A DNA stretch of 64,000 nt from an uncultured Sphingomonadaceae bacterium (GCA_947494305.1 CANLUL010000003.1:360116-424115); one strand, 5' to 3'; counted from the first letter of the stretch, positions 34,967 to 47,209 are shown. Program-made: numbers and translations. The notes: generated by a model from the letters alone, not told the origin.

Positions 34967-34980
34967 TTACATTAATGTAA
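34967..34980. promoter_or_regulatory. Perfect 14-bp palindrome between the two BVMO genes
   Basis: TTACATT / AATGTAA form an exact palindrome with no spacer, 13 bases before the ATG of the second monooxygenase and 13 bases after the stop of the first. The form suits a dimeric repressor (for example TetR- or GntR-type), but no regulator gene is adjacent. Confidence 0.5.
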
Positions 34981-34993
34981 GTAGTAAGGCGTC

Positions 34994-36484
34994 ATGGAAA
35001 ATGAAACAATTGATGTCCTAATTGTTGGTGCCGGTATCTCTGGCATTGGCGCAGCTGTTCACCTTACCAAAAGATGCCCGGGGCGCAGTTTTGCCATTGT
35101 CGAAGCGCGCGCGAGTCTCGGCGGGACTTGGGATTTGTTCAAATATCCCGGCATTCGCTCCGATAGTGACATGTACACATTGGGCTATAATTTCAAACCC
35201 TGGACCTCGCGGCAAGCGATCGCCGACGGGCCGAACATCATGACCTATTTGCACGAGACGGTCGAAGAATATGGTTTGGAAAAGCATATCCGCTACAAAC
35301 AAAAAATAGTGAACGCGAGTTGGTCGAGCGATGAGGCGTTGTGGACAGCAACAATTTTGCATGGAGATGGCGCATCCAGCATCGTCAAATGCCGGTTCCT
35401 CTTCATGTGCTCTGGCTATTACAACTACGAAGAAGTGCATGATCCTGAATTTGCTGGGCGCGATGACTTTGCGGGGCAAATTATCCATCCTCAATTCTGG
35501 CCTGAAGATTTGGACTACACCGGTAAGAAAGTGGTCGTCATTGGAAGCGGTGCAACCGCGGTTACCGTGGTCCCGGCCATGGCGGAGACGGCTGGCCATG
35601 TGACCATGCTTCAACGTTCACCCAGCTATGTCGCTTCGCGCCCTGGTGAGGATAAATTTGCACTGGCGCTTCGAAAAATTCTGCCCAGCAAGGCTGCTTA
35701 TCTGATTACCCGCTGGCGCAATGTATTGATGCAGCTCTTCTTCTTTAATCTGGCGCGTAAACGACCGAAACGGGTCAAGAAAGCACTGCTTGATATGGTC
35801 CGTGAGGAATTGGGTCCCGATTATGACATGACCCATTTCACACCGCGCTATAACCCCTGGGATGAGCGACTTTGTGCCGTGCCGGATAGCGACCTTTTCA
35901 ATGTGATCCGTGATGGCAAGGCCTCTGTGGTGACTGAACACATTGATAGATTTGTGGAAAATGGAATCCTATTGAAATCAGGAGAGACACTCGAAGCTGA
36001 TATAATCGTCACCGCGACGGGACTCAAATTGCTCACCGGTGGCAGTGCCGATTTTGAAGTGGATGGCCAGAAAGTAGACTTCGGCAAAACCATCAATTAC
36101 AAAGGGGTCATGATGTCCGGGGTACCCAATCTTGGCATGACCTTTGGCTATACCAATAGCAGTTGGACGTTAAAGGCCGATCTAACCAGCGAATATATTT
36201 GCCGGTTGCTCAATCATATGGAGGCGAATGGCTTCGACTATGCGGTGCCAACCCTGCCTGCCGATGGATCGGTGCAGCCGGAACCGTTGCTCGACTTCTC
36301 GTCGGGCTATGTACAACGGGCTATTGCTGACTTGCCGAAACAGGGACAGGAAAAACCCTGGCGGCTCAATCAGAACTATCCAAAGGATATTATCAATCTT
36401 CGGCACAAGACGGTTGATGATGGCGTGGTGGTTTTTGGAAAATCGAAGTCCGCGATGAAATCTCGCGAGTTGGAAGCCGTATAA
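34994..36484 (+). CDS. Type I Baeyer-Villiger monooxygenase, paralogue of the preceding gene
   Basis: A 496-residue paralogue of the preceding enzyme. It shares VLIVGAGISGIGAAVHLTK, GGTWDLFKYPGIRSDSDMYTLGYNFKPW, the BVMO fingerprint FAGQIIHPQFWP (F159, G161, H165, W169) and GSGATAVTVVPAMAE. The two chains match along their whole length with many blocks identical, so a tandem duplication followed by divergence is likely. Variation is concentrated in the C-terminal third, which shapes the substrate pocket, so different ketone or heteroatom substrates are plausible. A palindromic site lies just upstream. Confidence 0.9.
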   Translation: MENETIDVLIVGAGISGIGAAVHLTKRCPGRSFAIVEARASLGGTWDLFKYPGIRSDSDMYTLGYNFKPWTSRQAIADGPNIMTYLHETVEEYGLEKHIRYKQKIVNASWSSDEALWTATILHGDGASSIVKCRFLFMCSGYYNYEEVHDPEFAGRDDFAGQIIHPQFWPEDLDYTGKKVVVIGSGATAVTVVPAMAETAGHVTMLQRSPSYVASRPGEDKFALALRKILPSKAAYLITRWRNVLMQLFFFNLARKRPKRVKKALLDMVREELGPDYDMTHFTPRYNPWDERLCAVPDSDLFNVIRDGKASVVTEHIDRFVENGILLKSGETLEADIIVTATGLKLLTGGSADFEVDGQKVDFGKTINYKGVMMSGVPNLGMTFGYTNSSWTLKADLTSEYICRLLNHMEANGFDYAVPTLPADGSVQPEPLLDFSSGYVQRAIADLPKQGQEKPWRLNQNYPKDIINLRHKTVDDGVVVFGKSKSAMKSRELEAV

Positions 36485-36524
36485 GTCTCTCGCACTTGTA
36501 TCAGAGTCAGTCTATAGGACTGAA

Positions 36525-37937
36525 ATGACTGATTTTAATGCTCTGATAGAGGCCGACAAGGGCCAAGATGCTCGCACTATCCAGATATTGGATGTTCACA
36601 ATTTCGAAGATTGGCTGAATGATCAGCCGGATACGATCCGCGAAATTGTGAAAGCCTATAAGTTTAAGGCTAACCCCAAATCTTTCTTGATTCTGCCCGG
36701 CTCAGGTAAAGCCGTCGATGGTCAGCAGGGTGATTTCAAAGTTGTTGCCGGTGTCATCGATCACAAGCAGCTCGATCCATGGTCACTCGCGAAATTGGGC
36801 GGGAAATTGCCGGAAGGTAAATACCGTCTTGCTGGAGCCACCGAGAAAGGCGGGCTGTTCGGCTGGCTGATCGCCCAACATGAATTTGATCGATATAAAG
36901 AATTGCCGGATCGTCAGGGACCAAGCGTGTTGTTGGTCAAGGATGAGATCGCGCAGCTCGACGAAGCCGTTCGCCAGGCAGATGCCACCGCCTTAGTGCG
37001 TGATATGGTCAACACCCCTGCAGCGGATATGGGGCCAGACAAACTCGAAGAAATTGTCGACAAATTGTCGGTCAAACATGACGCAGAGTTCAAGGTAACC
37101 CGCGGAGATACATTGGAAGAGCATTTTCCGATGATTCATGGCGTCGGCAAAGCGGCGATGCGGCCGCACGCTCCGCGATTGCTCGAACTAAAATGGGGCA
37201 AATCGGATCACCCTAAAATAGCCATTGTCGGGAAGGGCGTAACTTTTGACAGCGGCGGTCTATCGATGAAATCACCCGTCGGCATGATGCTGATGAAAAA
37301 GGATATGGGCGGCGCAGCGCATGCCATCGCTTTGGCCAAACTGGTCATGGAGGCAAAGCTTCCCGTCAATCTGCATCTTTTGGTGCCGGCTGTTGAAAAT
37401 AGCGTTGATGGCCATGCTTTGAGGCCGGGCGATATATTGGATAGTCGCAAAGGTCTGACGGTAGAGATTACCAATACCGATGCGGAAGGGCGGCTGGTTT
37501 TGGGTGATGCGCTCACATTGGCAGGGGAAGAAGAGCCGGAACTGATACTGGATTTTGCTACCCTGACGGGGGCGGCGCGTGTGGCCTTGGGACCAGACTT
37601 ACCGGCTATGTTCGCCACTGACGACGACGTAGCCGAAGCGTTGCATCAGGCTGGCGACAAAGAGGATGACCCAGTTTGGCAGATGCCACTTTGGAAGCGC
37701 TATGAATATCGTCTCAACAGCACGATTGCGGATTGTATCAACAGCGCATCCGGTTCGTTTGCCGGTTGCATGACCGCAGCGCTGTTTCTGCAAAAATTTG
37801 TGCCCGATGATGTATCCTGGGTCCATTTCGATACCTACGCATGGCGTCCAGCAAGTAAGGCAGGCCGTCCCAAAGGCGGCGAAGCACTCGGCCTTCGGGC
37901 AAGTTGGCGTTATTTGAAGGATCGTTACGCCGCTTGA
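36525..37937 (+). CDS. M17 leucyl aminopeptidase family protein
   Basis: A 470-residue zinc/manganese aminopeptidase of family M17. The catalytic domain carries GKGVTFDSGGLSMKSPVGMMLMKKDMGGAA and the family signature NTDAEGRLVLGDAL (residues 317-330), including metal-binding Asp and Glu and the catalytic Arg. The N-terminal domain is divergent from PepA. Family members remove N-terminal residues from peptides in the cytoplasm. The length is normal and the motif residues are intact. A 41-base gap separates it from the BVMO gene, and the C40 peptidase gene follows 97 bases after the stop. Confidence 0.9.
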   Translation: MTDFNALIEADKGQDARTIQILDVHNFEDWLNDQPDTIREIVKAYKFKANPKSFLILPGSGKAVDGQQGDFKVVAGVIDHKQLDPWSLAKLGGKLPEGKYRLAGATEKGGLFGWLIAQHEFDRYKELPDRQGPSVLLVKDEIAQLDEAVRQADATALVRDMVNTPAADMGPDKLEEIVDKLSVKHDAEFKVTRGDTLEEHFPMIHGVGKAAMRPHAPRLLELKWGKSDHPKIAIVGKGVTFDSGGLSMKSPVGMMLMKKDMGGAAHAIALAKLVMEAKLPVNLHLLVPAVENSVDGHALRPGDILDSRKGLTVEITNTDAEGRLVLGDALTLAGEEEPELILDFATLTGAARVALGPDLPAMFATDDDVAEALHQAGDKEDDPVWQMPLWKRYEYRLNSTIADCINSASGSFAGCMTAALFLQKFVPDDVSWVHFDTYAWRPASKAGRPKGGEALGLRASWRYLKDRYAA

Positions 37938-38034
37938 TAAGCCTCGTATTTATCGTCTAAGGGCTGCCAGATTGTAAAAAGCGGCATGATCGATCGGTTT
38001 GCCGCCAAAGAGTTTAACTGGGGTAGCGCAAAAA

Positions 38035-38958
38035 ATGGACATGAAGGCCGCAGATATGGCTAGAGCGAAATTTGCCCTACATGGCCCTGAGGAGAAATTT
38101 GATCCTCGGGTAACCGCGCATCGCGGCGACCTGGCCGACATTAAGCTGGCGGGCAAAATGTTTGCCCCCCATTATGCTGAAGCACTGCCCATGCGTTGTT
38201 CCGCGCCCAAGGCGATGCTGCGAAAGCAAGCGGGTAAGAACTATGAGGCTGTTTCTGAGCTACTTCATGGCGAAGAATTCCAAATGCTGGACGTAGCCGG
38301 AGATTGGGCCTGGGGCTTCTGTCAGGCTGACGGTTATGTCGGGCACGTGCCTTTTCATGCCTTGCAGCATATTCGCAAGACACCCGTACCAACACATTTG
38401 GTCTCGGCTCGGGCCGCACTGATCTTCTCGCAACCAGATATCAAATCGGGTGTTATGAAACGGCTTCCGATGGGCGCGCACATTGCTTGTGGTGAGCCCA
38501 GTGAATGCAAAAAGTTTCTGAGCACTGGCAAGGGTTTTGTCCATGTTCAGCATGTGCAGAAAATCGGCGCGAAAATAGTCTTTGATGGCGGAAATAGCCC
38601 AATTGATTTGGCGGAACAGCTGGTTGGTGCACCCTATCTATGGGGCGGCCGCAGTGGTGACGGGTTGGACTGCTCCGGGTTGGTGCAAACGGTGCTGACC
38701 ATTGCCGGTATAGAATGCCCACGCGATGCTGATCAGCAGATGGCCGTTCTTGGCAAAGATCTTGCCGATGAGGAACAATTGCAACGCGGCGATCTGGTAT
38801 TTTTCCCAGACCATGTTGGGATGATGGTCGATCAGGAAAAAATCATTCACGCCAATGCCTACTGGATGCGCGTTTCGATTGATCCACTGGCGGAAGTAGT
38901 TTCCCGCTTCGGCGAAGAGTGTGAGCAGCCAGTGCTCGCGCGCAAACGGCTGGGCTGA
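38035..38958 (+). CDS. C40 (NlpC/P60) peptidase with SH3-like domains
   Basis: A protein of about 307 residues with N-terminal SH3-like segments (MRCSAPKAMLRKQAG ... EEFQMLDVAGDWAWGFCQADGYVGHVPFHAL) and a C-terminal NlpC/P60 domain. Catalytic Cys213 lies in GLDCSGLVQTVL and His260 in FFPDHVGMMV, with the usual polar third residue a little further on. Such enzymes cut D-Glu-diaminopimelate links in peptidoglycan stem peptides. No signal peptide is visible, so recycling of imported muropeptides in the cytoplasm is more likely than wall hydrolysis. The start is uncertain between ATG 38035, 38041 and 38056. argC begins 3 bases after its stop. Confidence 0.88.
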   Translation: MDMKAADMARAKFALHGPEEKFDPRVTAHRGDLADIKLAGKMFAPHYAEALPMRCSAPKAMLRKQAGKNYEAVSELLHGEEFQMLDVAGDWAWGFCQADGYVGHVPFHALQHIRKTPVPTHLVSARAALIFSQPDIKSGVMKRLPMGAHIACGEPSECKKFLSTGKGFVHVQHVQKIGAKIVFDGGNSPIDLAEQLVGAPYLWGGRSGDGLDCSGLVQTVLTIAGIECPRDADQQMAVLGKDLADEEQLQRGDLVFFPDHVGMMVDQEKIIHANAYWMRVSIDPLAEVVSRFGEECEQPVLARKRLG

Positions 38959-38961
38959 AAA

Positions 38962-39894
38962 ATGCCGCAGACGGTTTTCATCGATGGCGCAGTTGGAACG
39001 ACCGGGCTAGAAATTGGTGATCGGTTAGCCGATCGTTCCGAATTTGAACTGGTGCGCCTGGCAGAAGACCAGCGTAAAGATTTGAGCGCGCGGCGAGATG
39101 CAATAAATGGCAGCGACTTTGTCATTTTATGTTTGCCAGATGAGGCGTCAAGGCAGGCCGTATCACTTTTGGATAATGATACGACGCGCTTCATTGATGC
39201 GTCCACGGCGCATCGGACAGCTCCAGATTGGGTGTATGGTTTTCATGAATTTCGCCACAGTCAGCGCAAAGCGATAGAAGAAGCGCGTTTTGTTTCAAAC
39301 CCGGGATGCTATCCGACAGGCTTTCTGGCGTTGGTCGCGCCGCTGGTTGCAAAAAACCTGCTTCCTGCTGACTGGCCCTATTCGGTCAACGCGGTTTCTG
39401 GCTATTCCGGCGGCGGCAAAGCATTGATTGAGCGATTTGCTGCCGAACCCGATATTGGGGTTCGCAACTATGGCCTGAATCTTGATCATAAACATATGCC
39501 AGAGATGAAACGGTATGCCGGATTGCATCATGACGTGATTTTCGCGCCCTCTGTTATCCGCGCTTATCGTGGAATGCTTGTTGAAGTGCCGCTCAATCTT
39601 GCAGCGATGAATGGCGGGGCAAAGGCGGCCCAGTTGCTCGAAACGTTGCAGGCGCATTATGAAACCTCACCCATCGTCCATGTTCACGATGGATCAGGAA
39701 TGACCGAGTTGCTTCTCGGCGAGAATGATCCGCCCACTGACCGGCTTGATCTCTATGTTTTTGCCGATCCCAGTGGTGAATGCGTGCGCTTGATTGCGCG
39801 GCTTGATAATTTGGGCAAGGGGGCCGCCGGCAGTGCGGTGCAGGACCTCAATATTATGGCTGGCCTGGACGAAACTGCGGGGCTTCGTCTGTAA
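38962..39894 (+). CDS. argC: N-acetyl-gamma-glutamyl-phosphate reductase, type 2
   Basis: A 310-residue enzyme of arginine biosynthesis that reduces N-acetylglutamyl phosphate with NADPH. The short, AstD-like type 2 form is recognised from DGAVGTTGLEIGDRL at the nucleotide site, catalytic Cys116 in SNPGCYPTGFLALVAPL, SGYSGGGKALIERF and NLDHKHMPEMKRYAGL. The length of 310 fits type 2 rather than the 340-residue type 1. It lies 3 bases behind the C40 peptidase gene and converges with lepB. No other arg gene is in the window. Confidence 0.94.
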   Translation: MPQTVFIDGAVGTTGLEIGDRLADRSEFELVRLAEDQRKDLSARRDAINGSDFVILCLPDEASRQAVSLLDNDTTRFIDASTAHRTAPDWVYGFHEFRHSQRKAIEEARFVSNPGCYPTGFLALVAPLVAKNLLPADWPYSVNAVSGYSGGGKALIERFAAEPDIGVRNYGLNLDHKHMPEMKRYAGLHHDVIFAPSVIRAYRGMLVEVPLNLAAMNGGAKAAQLLETLQAHYETSPIVHVHDGSGMTELLLGENDPPTDRLDLYVFADPSGECVRLIARLDNLGKGAAGSAVQDLNIMAGLDETAGLRL

Positions 39895-39900
39895 TCCGGA

Positions 39901-40818
39901 TTACTTGGCAGGAGTTTCCACTTTGTCGGGGCGCAAGCTATTCCCAGCACGACCGCTGCGGAATGCACCAAACCAGCTAAGCGGGTTCAATGTTGTTGAA
40001 CCATCCAGGGAGAAGGTGAGCAATTCGGCACGACCGCCAATATTTTGCCAAGGGATGCTGCCATCTAGACCCAATGGACTCTCGACGCGACTGTCAGCCG
40101 ACAGGTCGCGATTGTCACCCAGTAGATAAACATGATTTTCTGGAATGATCACCGGATCAATATCGTCGGTATATTGCGGACCAAGATCGATAATATCGTA
40201 GCTAACCCCATTTGGCAGTGTCTCGCGAATAATGGGTAGAGAGCAAACTGGATTACCGTCGGCATCGATATCCTTGGATCCTGGAAAATCCTGTCCGTTG
40301 CACGGCGAGTTCAGGTCAATCGGAATCTGCAAGTCCGGCTGTACTTCCTGCGGTACTCCGACTCCGTTTAGGAAAACCTGTCCTCCGCGTAATTCTAGTG
40401 TGTCACCGGGTAGACCGATGACGCGTTTGATATAATCGCTGCTCTGATCCTTGGGCGTCAGGATAACGATATCGCCGCGCTCGGGCAGGCTACCGAATAG
40501 GCGGCCTTCCATTTTTGGCAGGATATGGAATGTTGGCGATACCCAAGACCAGCCATAGGCATATTTGCTAACGATCAGACGATCACCAACCAACAGGCTG
40601 GGCATCATGGAAACCGATGGAATGTAAAAAGGCTTGGCTACCAGGCTATGGAAAGCCAGAACGGCGAGAAGCAGCAAGGCAATGCTTCTTATCTCACCGA
40701 TCCAGTCTGTTTTCTGCTTTTCCGGTTTGTCTGTCGAGACGGATTTTGCTGCGTTTTCAACTGCCATATTTTCGTCTTTGGTTTCGTGGTCTATTGGTTT
40801 CGGGTCCATCTGAAGCAC
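39901..40818 (-). CDS. lepB: Signal peptidase I
   Basis: A 305-residue type I leader peptidase. One membrane helix (ALLLLAVLAFHSLV, near residues 47-60) anchors it, and the catalytic Ser70 (IPSVSMMPSL) and Lys131 (YIKRVIGLPGD) dyad faces the periplasm. A charged cytoplasmic N-terminus of about 40 residues precedes the helix. The GDNRDLSADSRVESPLG box D/E is present. It cleaves Sec and Tat signal peptides. The start may be GTG 40818 (AGGAA nearby) or ATG 40809 or 40767. It is the last gene of the pyrE-pdxJ-acpS-lepB unit, following acpS after 5 bases. Confidence 0.94.
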   Translation of the reverse strand: MLQMDPKPIDHETKDENMAVENAAKSVSTDKPEKQKTDWIGEIRSIALLLLAVLAFHSLVAKPFYIPSVSMMPSLLVGDRLIVSKYAYGWSWVSPTFHILPKMEGRLFGSLPERGDIVILTPKDQSSDYIKRVIGLPGDTLELRGGQVFLNGVGVPQEVQPDLQIPIDLNSPCNGQDFPGSKDIDADGNPVCSLPIIRETLPNGVSYDIIDLGPQYTDDIDPVIIPENHVYLLGDNRDLSADSRVESPLGLDGSIPWQNIGGRAELLTFSLDGSTTLNPLSWFGAFRSGRAGNSLRPDKVETPAK

Positions 40819-40823
40819 AATTC

Positions 40824-41225
40824 CTATAGCGGGTGGGCTTCAATGATCACGAATGCCTGCGCCCATGGATGATCATCGGTGAGTGTGAGATGAACGGTGG
40901 CGCTATATCCGTCCGGCGTCAAAGCGTCGAGCCGTTTTTTCGCGCCGCCCGTTAGCGCCAGTGTTGGTGCCCCACTCTTGGCGTTGACCACGCCAATGTC
41001 TTTCATGAAAACGCCCGCCTTGAAGCCTGTGCCGACAGCCTTGGAATAGGCCTCTTTGGCGGCAAAGCGTTTCGCGTAGGTTCCGGCTTTGGTGTAAGGC
41101 CGCCGTGCTGCCTTGGCGCGTTCCAGTTCGGTAAAGACACGATTCTCGAACCGTTCACCAAAACGCTCGAGCGAGTTTTGAATGCGCTCGATATTGCAAA
41201 GATCTGATCCCAGTCCGATGATCAA
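40824..41225 (-). CDS. acpS: Holo-[acyl-carrier-protein] synthase
   Basis: A 133-residue AcpS that transfers 4'-phosphopantetheine from CoA to apo-ACP. The signatures [12 protein letters not shown] (metal-binding Asp) and [15 protein letters not shown] (conserved Glu and Lys) are intact. It starts at TTG 41225, overlapping the pdxJ stop by 4 bases, so translation is coupled. The pdxJ-acpS-lepB order is common in alphaproteobacteria. Confidence 0.95.
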   Translation of the reverse strand: MIIGLGSDLCNIERIQNSLERFGERFENRVFTELERAKAARRPYTKAGTYAKRFAAKEAYSKAVGTGFKAGVFMKDIGVVNAKSGAPTLALTGGAKKRLDALTPDGYSATVHLTLTDDHPWAQAFVIIEAHPL

Positions 41226-41956
41226 CGCGCTTCATCCATTAGATTGCGCATCCGTTTGATACTGTTGTCCAGCCCGGTAAAAATTGCCTCTCCGATAAGG
41301 AAGTGACCTATGTTCAACTCACGCAACTGTGGAATCGCCGCGATCGGTACGACATTATCAAATGTCAGGCCATGACCGGCATGCGGTTCGATGCCGTTTT
41401 TTGCGGCCAACGCGGCTGCATCGGCGATCCGTCGCAATTCATCTTCGCGTTCGACGCCATCCAATTCTGCGTAGCGCCCGACATGAAACTCAACCACCGG
41501 CGCGCCCAGATGGATGGCGGCTTCCACCTGACGTGGATCGGGTTCAATGAACAGACTGACGCGAATATTGGCGTTACGCAATTGTCCGACAAAATCGGTC
41601 AGTCGATTGTGTAGCCCTGCCGCGTCAAGTCCGCCTTCGGTTGTCCTCTCCTCCCGATTTTCGGGCACGATGCAGGCCGCGTGCGGTTTGTGGCGAAGCG
41701 CAATGTCGAGCATCTCATCAGTTGCCGCCATCTCCAGATTGAGCGGGATGGTAAGCTGATCCATCAATATGGTCAGGTCTTCGTCGCGTATATGCCGGCG
41801 ATCTTCGCGCAGATGCGCGGTAATCCCGTCGGCTCCTGCCTCGGCAGCCATTAGCGCCGCACGCACAGGCTCCGGATGGTCACCACCCCGCGCATTGCGA
41901 ATAGTGGCGACATGGTCGATGTTGACACCAAGTCTCAGAAAATCGGTTCCACTCAC
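41222..41956 (-). CDS. pdxJ: Pyridoxine 5'-phosphate synthase
   Basis: A 244-residue TIM-barrel enzyme that condenses 3-amino-2-oxopropyl phosphate with 1-deoxyxylulose 5-phosphate to form pyridoxine phosphate. [17 protein letters not shown] (active-site His region), [24 protein letters not shown] and [11 protein letters not shown] identify it. The GTG start at 41956 overlaps the pyrE stop by 4 bases and the 3' end overlaps acpS, so it is the middle of a tightly coupled set. Confidence 0.95.
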   Translation of the reverse strand: MSGTDFLRLGVNIDHVATIRNARGGDHPEPVRAALMAAEAGADGITAHLREDRRHIRDEDLTILMDQLTIPLNLEMAATDEMLDIALRHKPHAACIVPENREERTTEGGLDAAGLHNRLTDFVGQLRNANIRVSLFIEPDPRQVEAAIHLGAPVVEFHVGRYAELDGVEREDELRRIADAAALAAKNGIEPHAGHGLTFDNVVPIAAIPQLRELNIGHFLIGEAIFTGLDNSIKRMRNLMDEAR

Positions 41957-42534
41957 GCTTTACGGCTGCCTGGCTTGGTTGTCGGGATAGCCGCTAACTC
42001 TGCGGGTACTTCATCCGGCGCATAAGATGGCACATCCATTGTGGTTAGCGGAAAGAAAGGCACATCAAATTGAGCCGCGCCACTAGAGCGGTCGACCAGA
42101 GCCCCGGCTGCAATGACATTGCCGCCTGCATCGCGGATAGCCTGAATGGCTTCTCGGGAAGAGAGGCCAGTTGTTACGATATCTTCCATCATCAAAACTT
42201 TTTGACCCGGTTCGAGATAGAAGCCGCGGCGCAATATAAAGGTGCCATCCGGGCGTTCAAGGAACAAGGCGTCCAAATCCAAAGCGCGGCCCATTTCATG
42301 ACCAATAATGACGCCACCCATCGCTGGAGAAACAACCACATCAATAGAGCGTCTGATGTCTGCGGGAATTTTGGCGACCAGTGCTTCGGCCATCCGCGCG
42401 GCGCGGCGCGGTTGCATTAATAGTCGCGCGCATTGCAAATATTGCATGCTGTGACGGCCTGACGACAGGATGAAGTGACCTTCCAACAGGGCGTCGCTAG
42501 CCCTAAATTCTGCCAAAATTTCTTCTTCAGTCAA
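41953..42534 (-). CDS. pyrE: Orotate phosphoribosyltransferase
   Basis: An enzyme of de novo pyrimidine synthesis that joins orotate and PRPP. The sequence LLEGHFILSSGRHSMQYLQCARLL, SPAMGGVIIGHEMGRAL and the PRPP loop VLMMEDIVTTGLSSREAI is characteristic of the alphaproteobacterial type. I chose TTG 42534, giving MTEEEILAEF (193 residues), because homology begins there; the frame is open to ATG 42579, which has no ribosome site. It leads the pyrE-pdxJ-acpS-lepB operon and is divergent from the cox operon. Confidence 0.93.
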   Translation of the reverse strand: MTEEEILAEFRASDALLEGHFILSSGRHSMQYLQCARLLMQPRRAARMAEALVAKIPADIRRSIDVVVSPAMGGVIIGHEMGRALDLDALFLERPDGTFILRRGFYLEPGQKVLMMEDIVTTGLSSREAIQAIRDAGGNVIAAGALVDRSSGAAQFDVPFFPLTTMDVPSYAPDEVPAELAAIPTTKPGSRKA

Positions 42535-42641
42535 AATCTTATCCCAGCATGTTTTTATTGTTTCTGCCCAAATGGGCATGTTGCTGTTGCAATGCCAGAA
42601 AAATATCTTTCAAAAAACTGAAAAAATATATGCAGAGGCGC

Positions 42642-42670
42642 TTGAGGCTTGGTCAAAGCCTGCCTATAAG
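42642..42670 (+). promoter_or_regulatory. Candidate promoter of the cox operon
   Basis: TTGAGG at 42642-42647 followed at 17 bases by TATAAG (42665-42670) gives a reasonable sigma-70-like pair about 100 bases before coxB. The 236-base divergent region with pyrE holds nothing else that I recognise. Confidence 0.3.
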
Positions 42671-42770
42671 CTCCTCCCAAAGGGGTATATCAGGTGGATT
42701 TTGCTGAGTGCTACATAGCGCAAATATCGCAAAAAACTGCCGATAATCAGGGTAGAAGGTTGAGCAAAAT

Positions 42771-45505
<2,735 letters not shown>

Positions 45506-45526
45506 AACTAGGGCGCTGATGAACAG

Positions 45527-46432
45527 ATGACGACGGCATCAACAACACTTCACGGACTGGCCAGTGCAAAGGATCTCTTTGCGCTGACCAAACCGCGTGT
45601 GATGTCGCTAGTCATTTTCACTGCGCTTTGCGGTTTGTTGGCGGCACCGGGCACTATTCATCCCGTGCTTGGTTTTACGGCTATACTGGCTATCAGCCTG
45701 GGTGCTGGTGCTTCGGCAGCGTTAAACCAATGGTATGAATCGGACATAGATGCGGTCATGAAACGGACCAGTCAGCGACCATTGCCTGCTGGCCGGATGG
45801 ATCGTGAAACTGCGCTGCATTTCGGTATAGGACTGTCGGTATTTTCGGTAGTGCTGATGGGCGTTGCGATAAACTGGTTCAGCGCCGCATTCTTGGCATT
45901 TTCTATTTTCTTCTATGCGGTGGTCTACACGATCTGGTTAAAGCGCAGCACGCCGCAGAACATTGTTATAGGCGGAGCGGCAGGAGCGTTTCCTCCTGCT
46001 ATCGGTTGGGCCGCTGTTACAGGCGATGTCACATTGATGCCTGTGCTTTTGTTCGCAATCATCTTTTTCTGGACGCCGCCGCATTTTTGGGCACTCGCGC
46101 TGTTTGTAAACAGCGACTATTCTAAAGCCGGCGTGCCAATGATGCCGGTTGTTGCTGGTCGCCGATCAACGAGAAAACAAATATTTGCCTATAGTTTAGT
46201 ATTGGCAGTCGTAGCTGTTGCGCCATTTGCTCTTGGGCTAACTGGCTTGGTATACGGTATTTCATCAATTATTCTGAGTCTTGTTTTTAGCGGGCTTTCC
46301 CTGAAAGTCGCGATGAGTGAAACGTTCGAACCGGAAGATATGGAAGCTGAAAAGCGCCTGTTCAAATTCTCGATCTTTTATCTATTTGCGCTATTCGCCA
46401 CGGTGGTTGTAGATCGGTTGGTGATGGCATGA
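45527..46432 (+). CDS. ctaB: Protohaem IX farnesyltransferase (haem O synthase)
   Basis: A 301-residue UbiA-family membrane prenyltransferase that farnesylates haem b to haem O for the a-type oxidase. It has about nine helices, the first conserved Asp-rich loop [24 protein letters not shown] and the second region around [29 protein letters not shown]. It is placed between coxA and the small membrane gene, whose ATG overlaps its TGA by 3 bases. The heme A synthase gene (ctaA) is not in this window. Confidence 0.95.
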   Translation: MTTASTTLHGLASAKDLFALTKPRVMSLVIFTALCGLLAAPGTIHPVLGFTAILAISLGAGASAALNQWYESDIDAVMKRTSQRPLPAGRMDRETALHFGIGLSVFSVVLMGVAINWFSAAFLAFSIFFYAVVYTIWLKRSTPQNIVIGGAAGAFPPAIGWAAVTGDVTLMPVLLFAIIFFWTPPHFWALALFVNSDYSKAGVPMMPVVAGRRSTRKQIFAYSLVLAVVAVAPFALGLTGLVYGISSIILSLVFSGLSLKVAMSETFEPEDMEAEKRLFKFSIFYLFALFATVVVDRLVMA

Positions 46433-46590
46433 GTGAGATAGATACCAGCCAACCTCCGATGTCGCCAGAGGAGCAGAAGGCTTTTCAAGCACGACAGAAA
46501 CAGCGGGCCGTCATTATGGCCGGCTTGCTGATATTCCTGTGTGTATTATTCTATTTGATTACGATCGTTAAGATCGGGGCATCTACATAA
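46429..46590 (+). CDS. Small single-pass cox-operon protein (CoxF-like)
   Basis: A 53-codon gene overlapping ctaB by 4 bases (ATGA) and ctaG by 1 base. It encodes a soluble N-terminal 26 residues ([20 protein letters not shown] then charged residues) and one membrane helix ([24 protein letters not shown]) with an in-out topology suggested by the positive KQR before it. Small genes in this exact place of alphaproteobacterial cox operons are named CoxF or left unnamed, and they are thought to assist oxidase assembly. Coupling on both sides makes it a real gene despite its size. Confidence 0.85.
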   Translation: MSEIDTSQPPMSPEEQKAFQARQKQRAVIMAGLLIFLCVLFYLITIVKIGAST

Positions 46591-47177
46591 TGAGCGTTGC
46601 CCAAGCCCAGCTATCTGATAAGAATGTTCGTAGTGCCATGATGGCCGGGATGTTTGCTTTGGCTATGCTGGGCATGGGTTATGCGGCGGTTCCTCTATAT
46701 GAAATTTTCTGCCGGGTAACTGGCTATGGTGGAACCACTCAAAGAGTAGACGCAGCCCAAGCGGCTACGGTGCAGGCAACGACCAAACCAATGTCGATCC
46801 GCTTTGATTCTAACGTGAACTCGGCTTTACCATGGTCCTTTAAACCGGAGCAGGCAACAGACCGTGTTAGTGTCGGCGCGCGCGATATGGCGATTTATAT
46901 TGCCAAAAATGAGTCGAGCGAACCGGTGGTTGGAACGGCTACGTTCAACGTCACACCGGTGCTGGCGGGTAAATATTTTCACAAGATCCAATGCTTCTGT
47001 TTCACGGAACAATTATTGAAACCTGGTCAGCAGATGCGGATGCCGGTGCTCTACTATGTTGACCCAGCAATCCTGGAAGACCCGGAAACCAAAGATATTG
47101 AAGAAATTACACTCAGCTATACATTCTATCGGTCAAAAGACGGGCAAGCCGTCGATCAAGCTGGAAATGATAGCTAA
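46590..47177 (+). CDS. ctaG: Cytochrome c oxidase assembly protein CtaG/Cox11
   Basis: A 195-residue copper chaperone that inserts CuB into subunit I. One membrane helix (AMMAGMFALAMLGMGYAAVPLYEIFCRVTGYGG) includes the family Cys. The periplasmic immunoglobulin-like domain carries the copper-binding CFCF motif (QCFCFTEQLLKPGQQMRMPVLYYVDP). It overlaps the small gene by one base and lies 32 bases before coxC. The length is normal. Confidence 0.95.
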   Translation: MSVAQAQLSDKNVRSAMMAGMFALAMLGMGYAAVPLYEIFCRVTGYGGTTQRVDAAQAATVQATTKPMSIRFDSNVNSALPWSFKPEQATDRVSVGARDMAIYIAKNESSEPVVGTATFNVTPVLAGKYFHKIQCFCFTEQLLKPGQQMRMPVLYYVDPAILEDPETKDIEEITLSYTFYRSKDGQAVDQAGNDS

Positions 47178-47209
47178 ACGGAATTTGAGGGAAGGTTAGG
47201 AATAATAAT

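Noticed and set aside
37981..38005. GCGGCA...TGCCGC dyad between the aminopeptidase and C40 genes
   Set aside because: Short stem, 13-base loop and no T tract; no clear regulatory placement.
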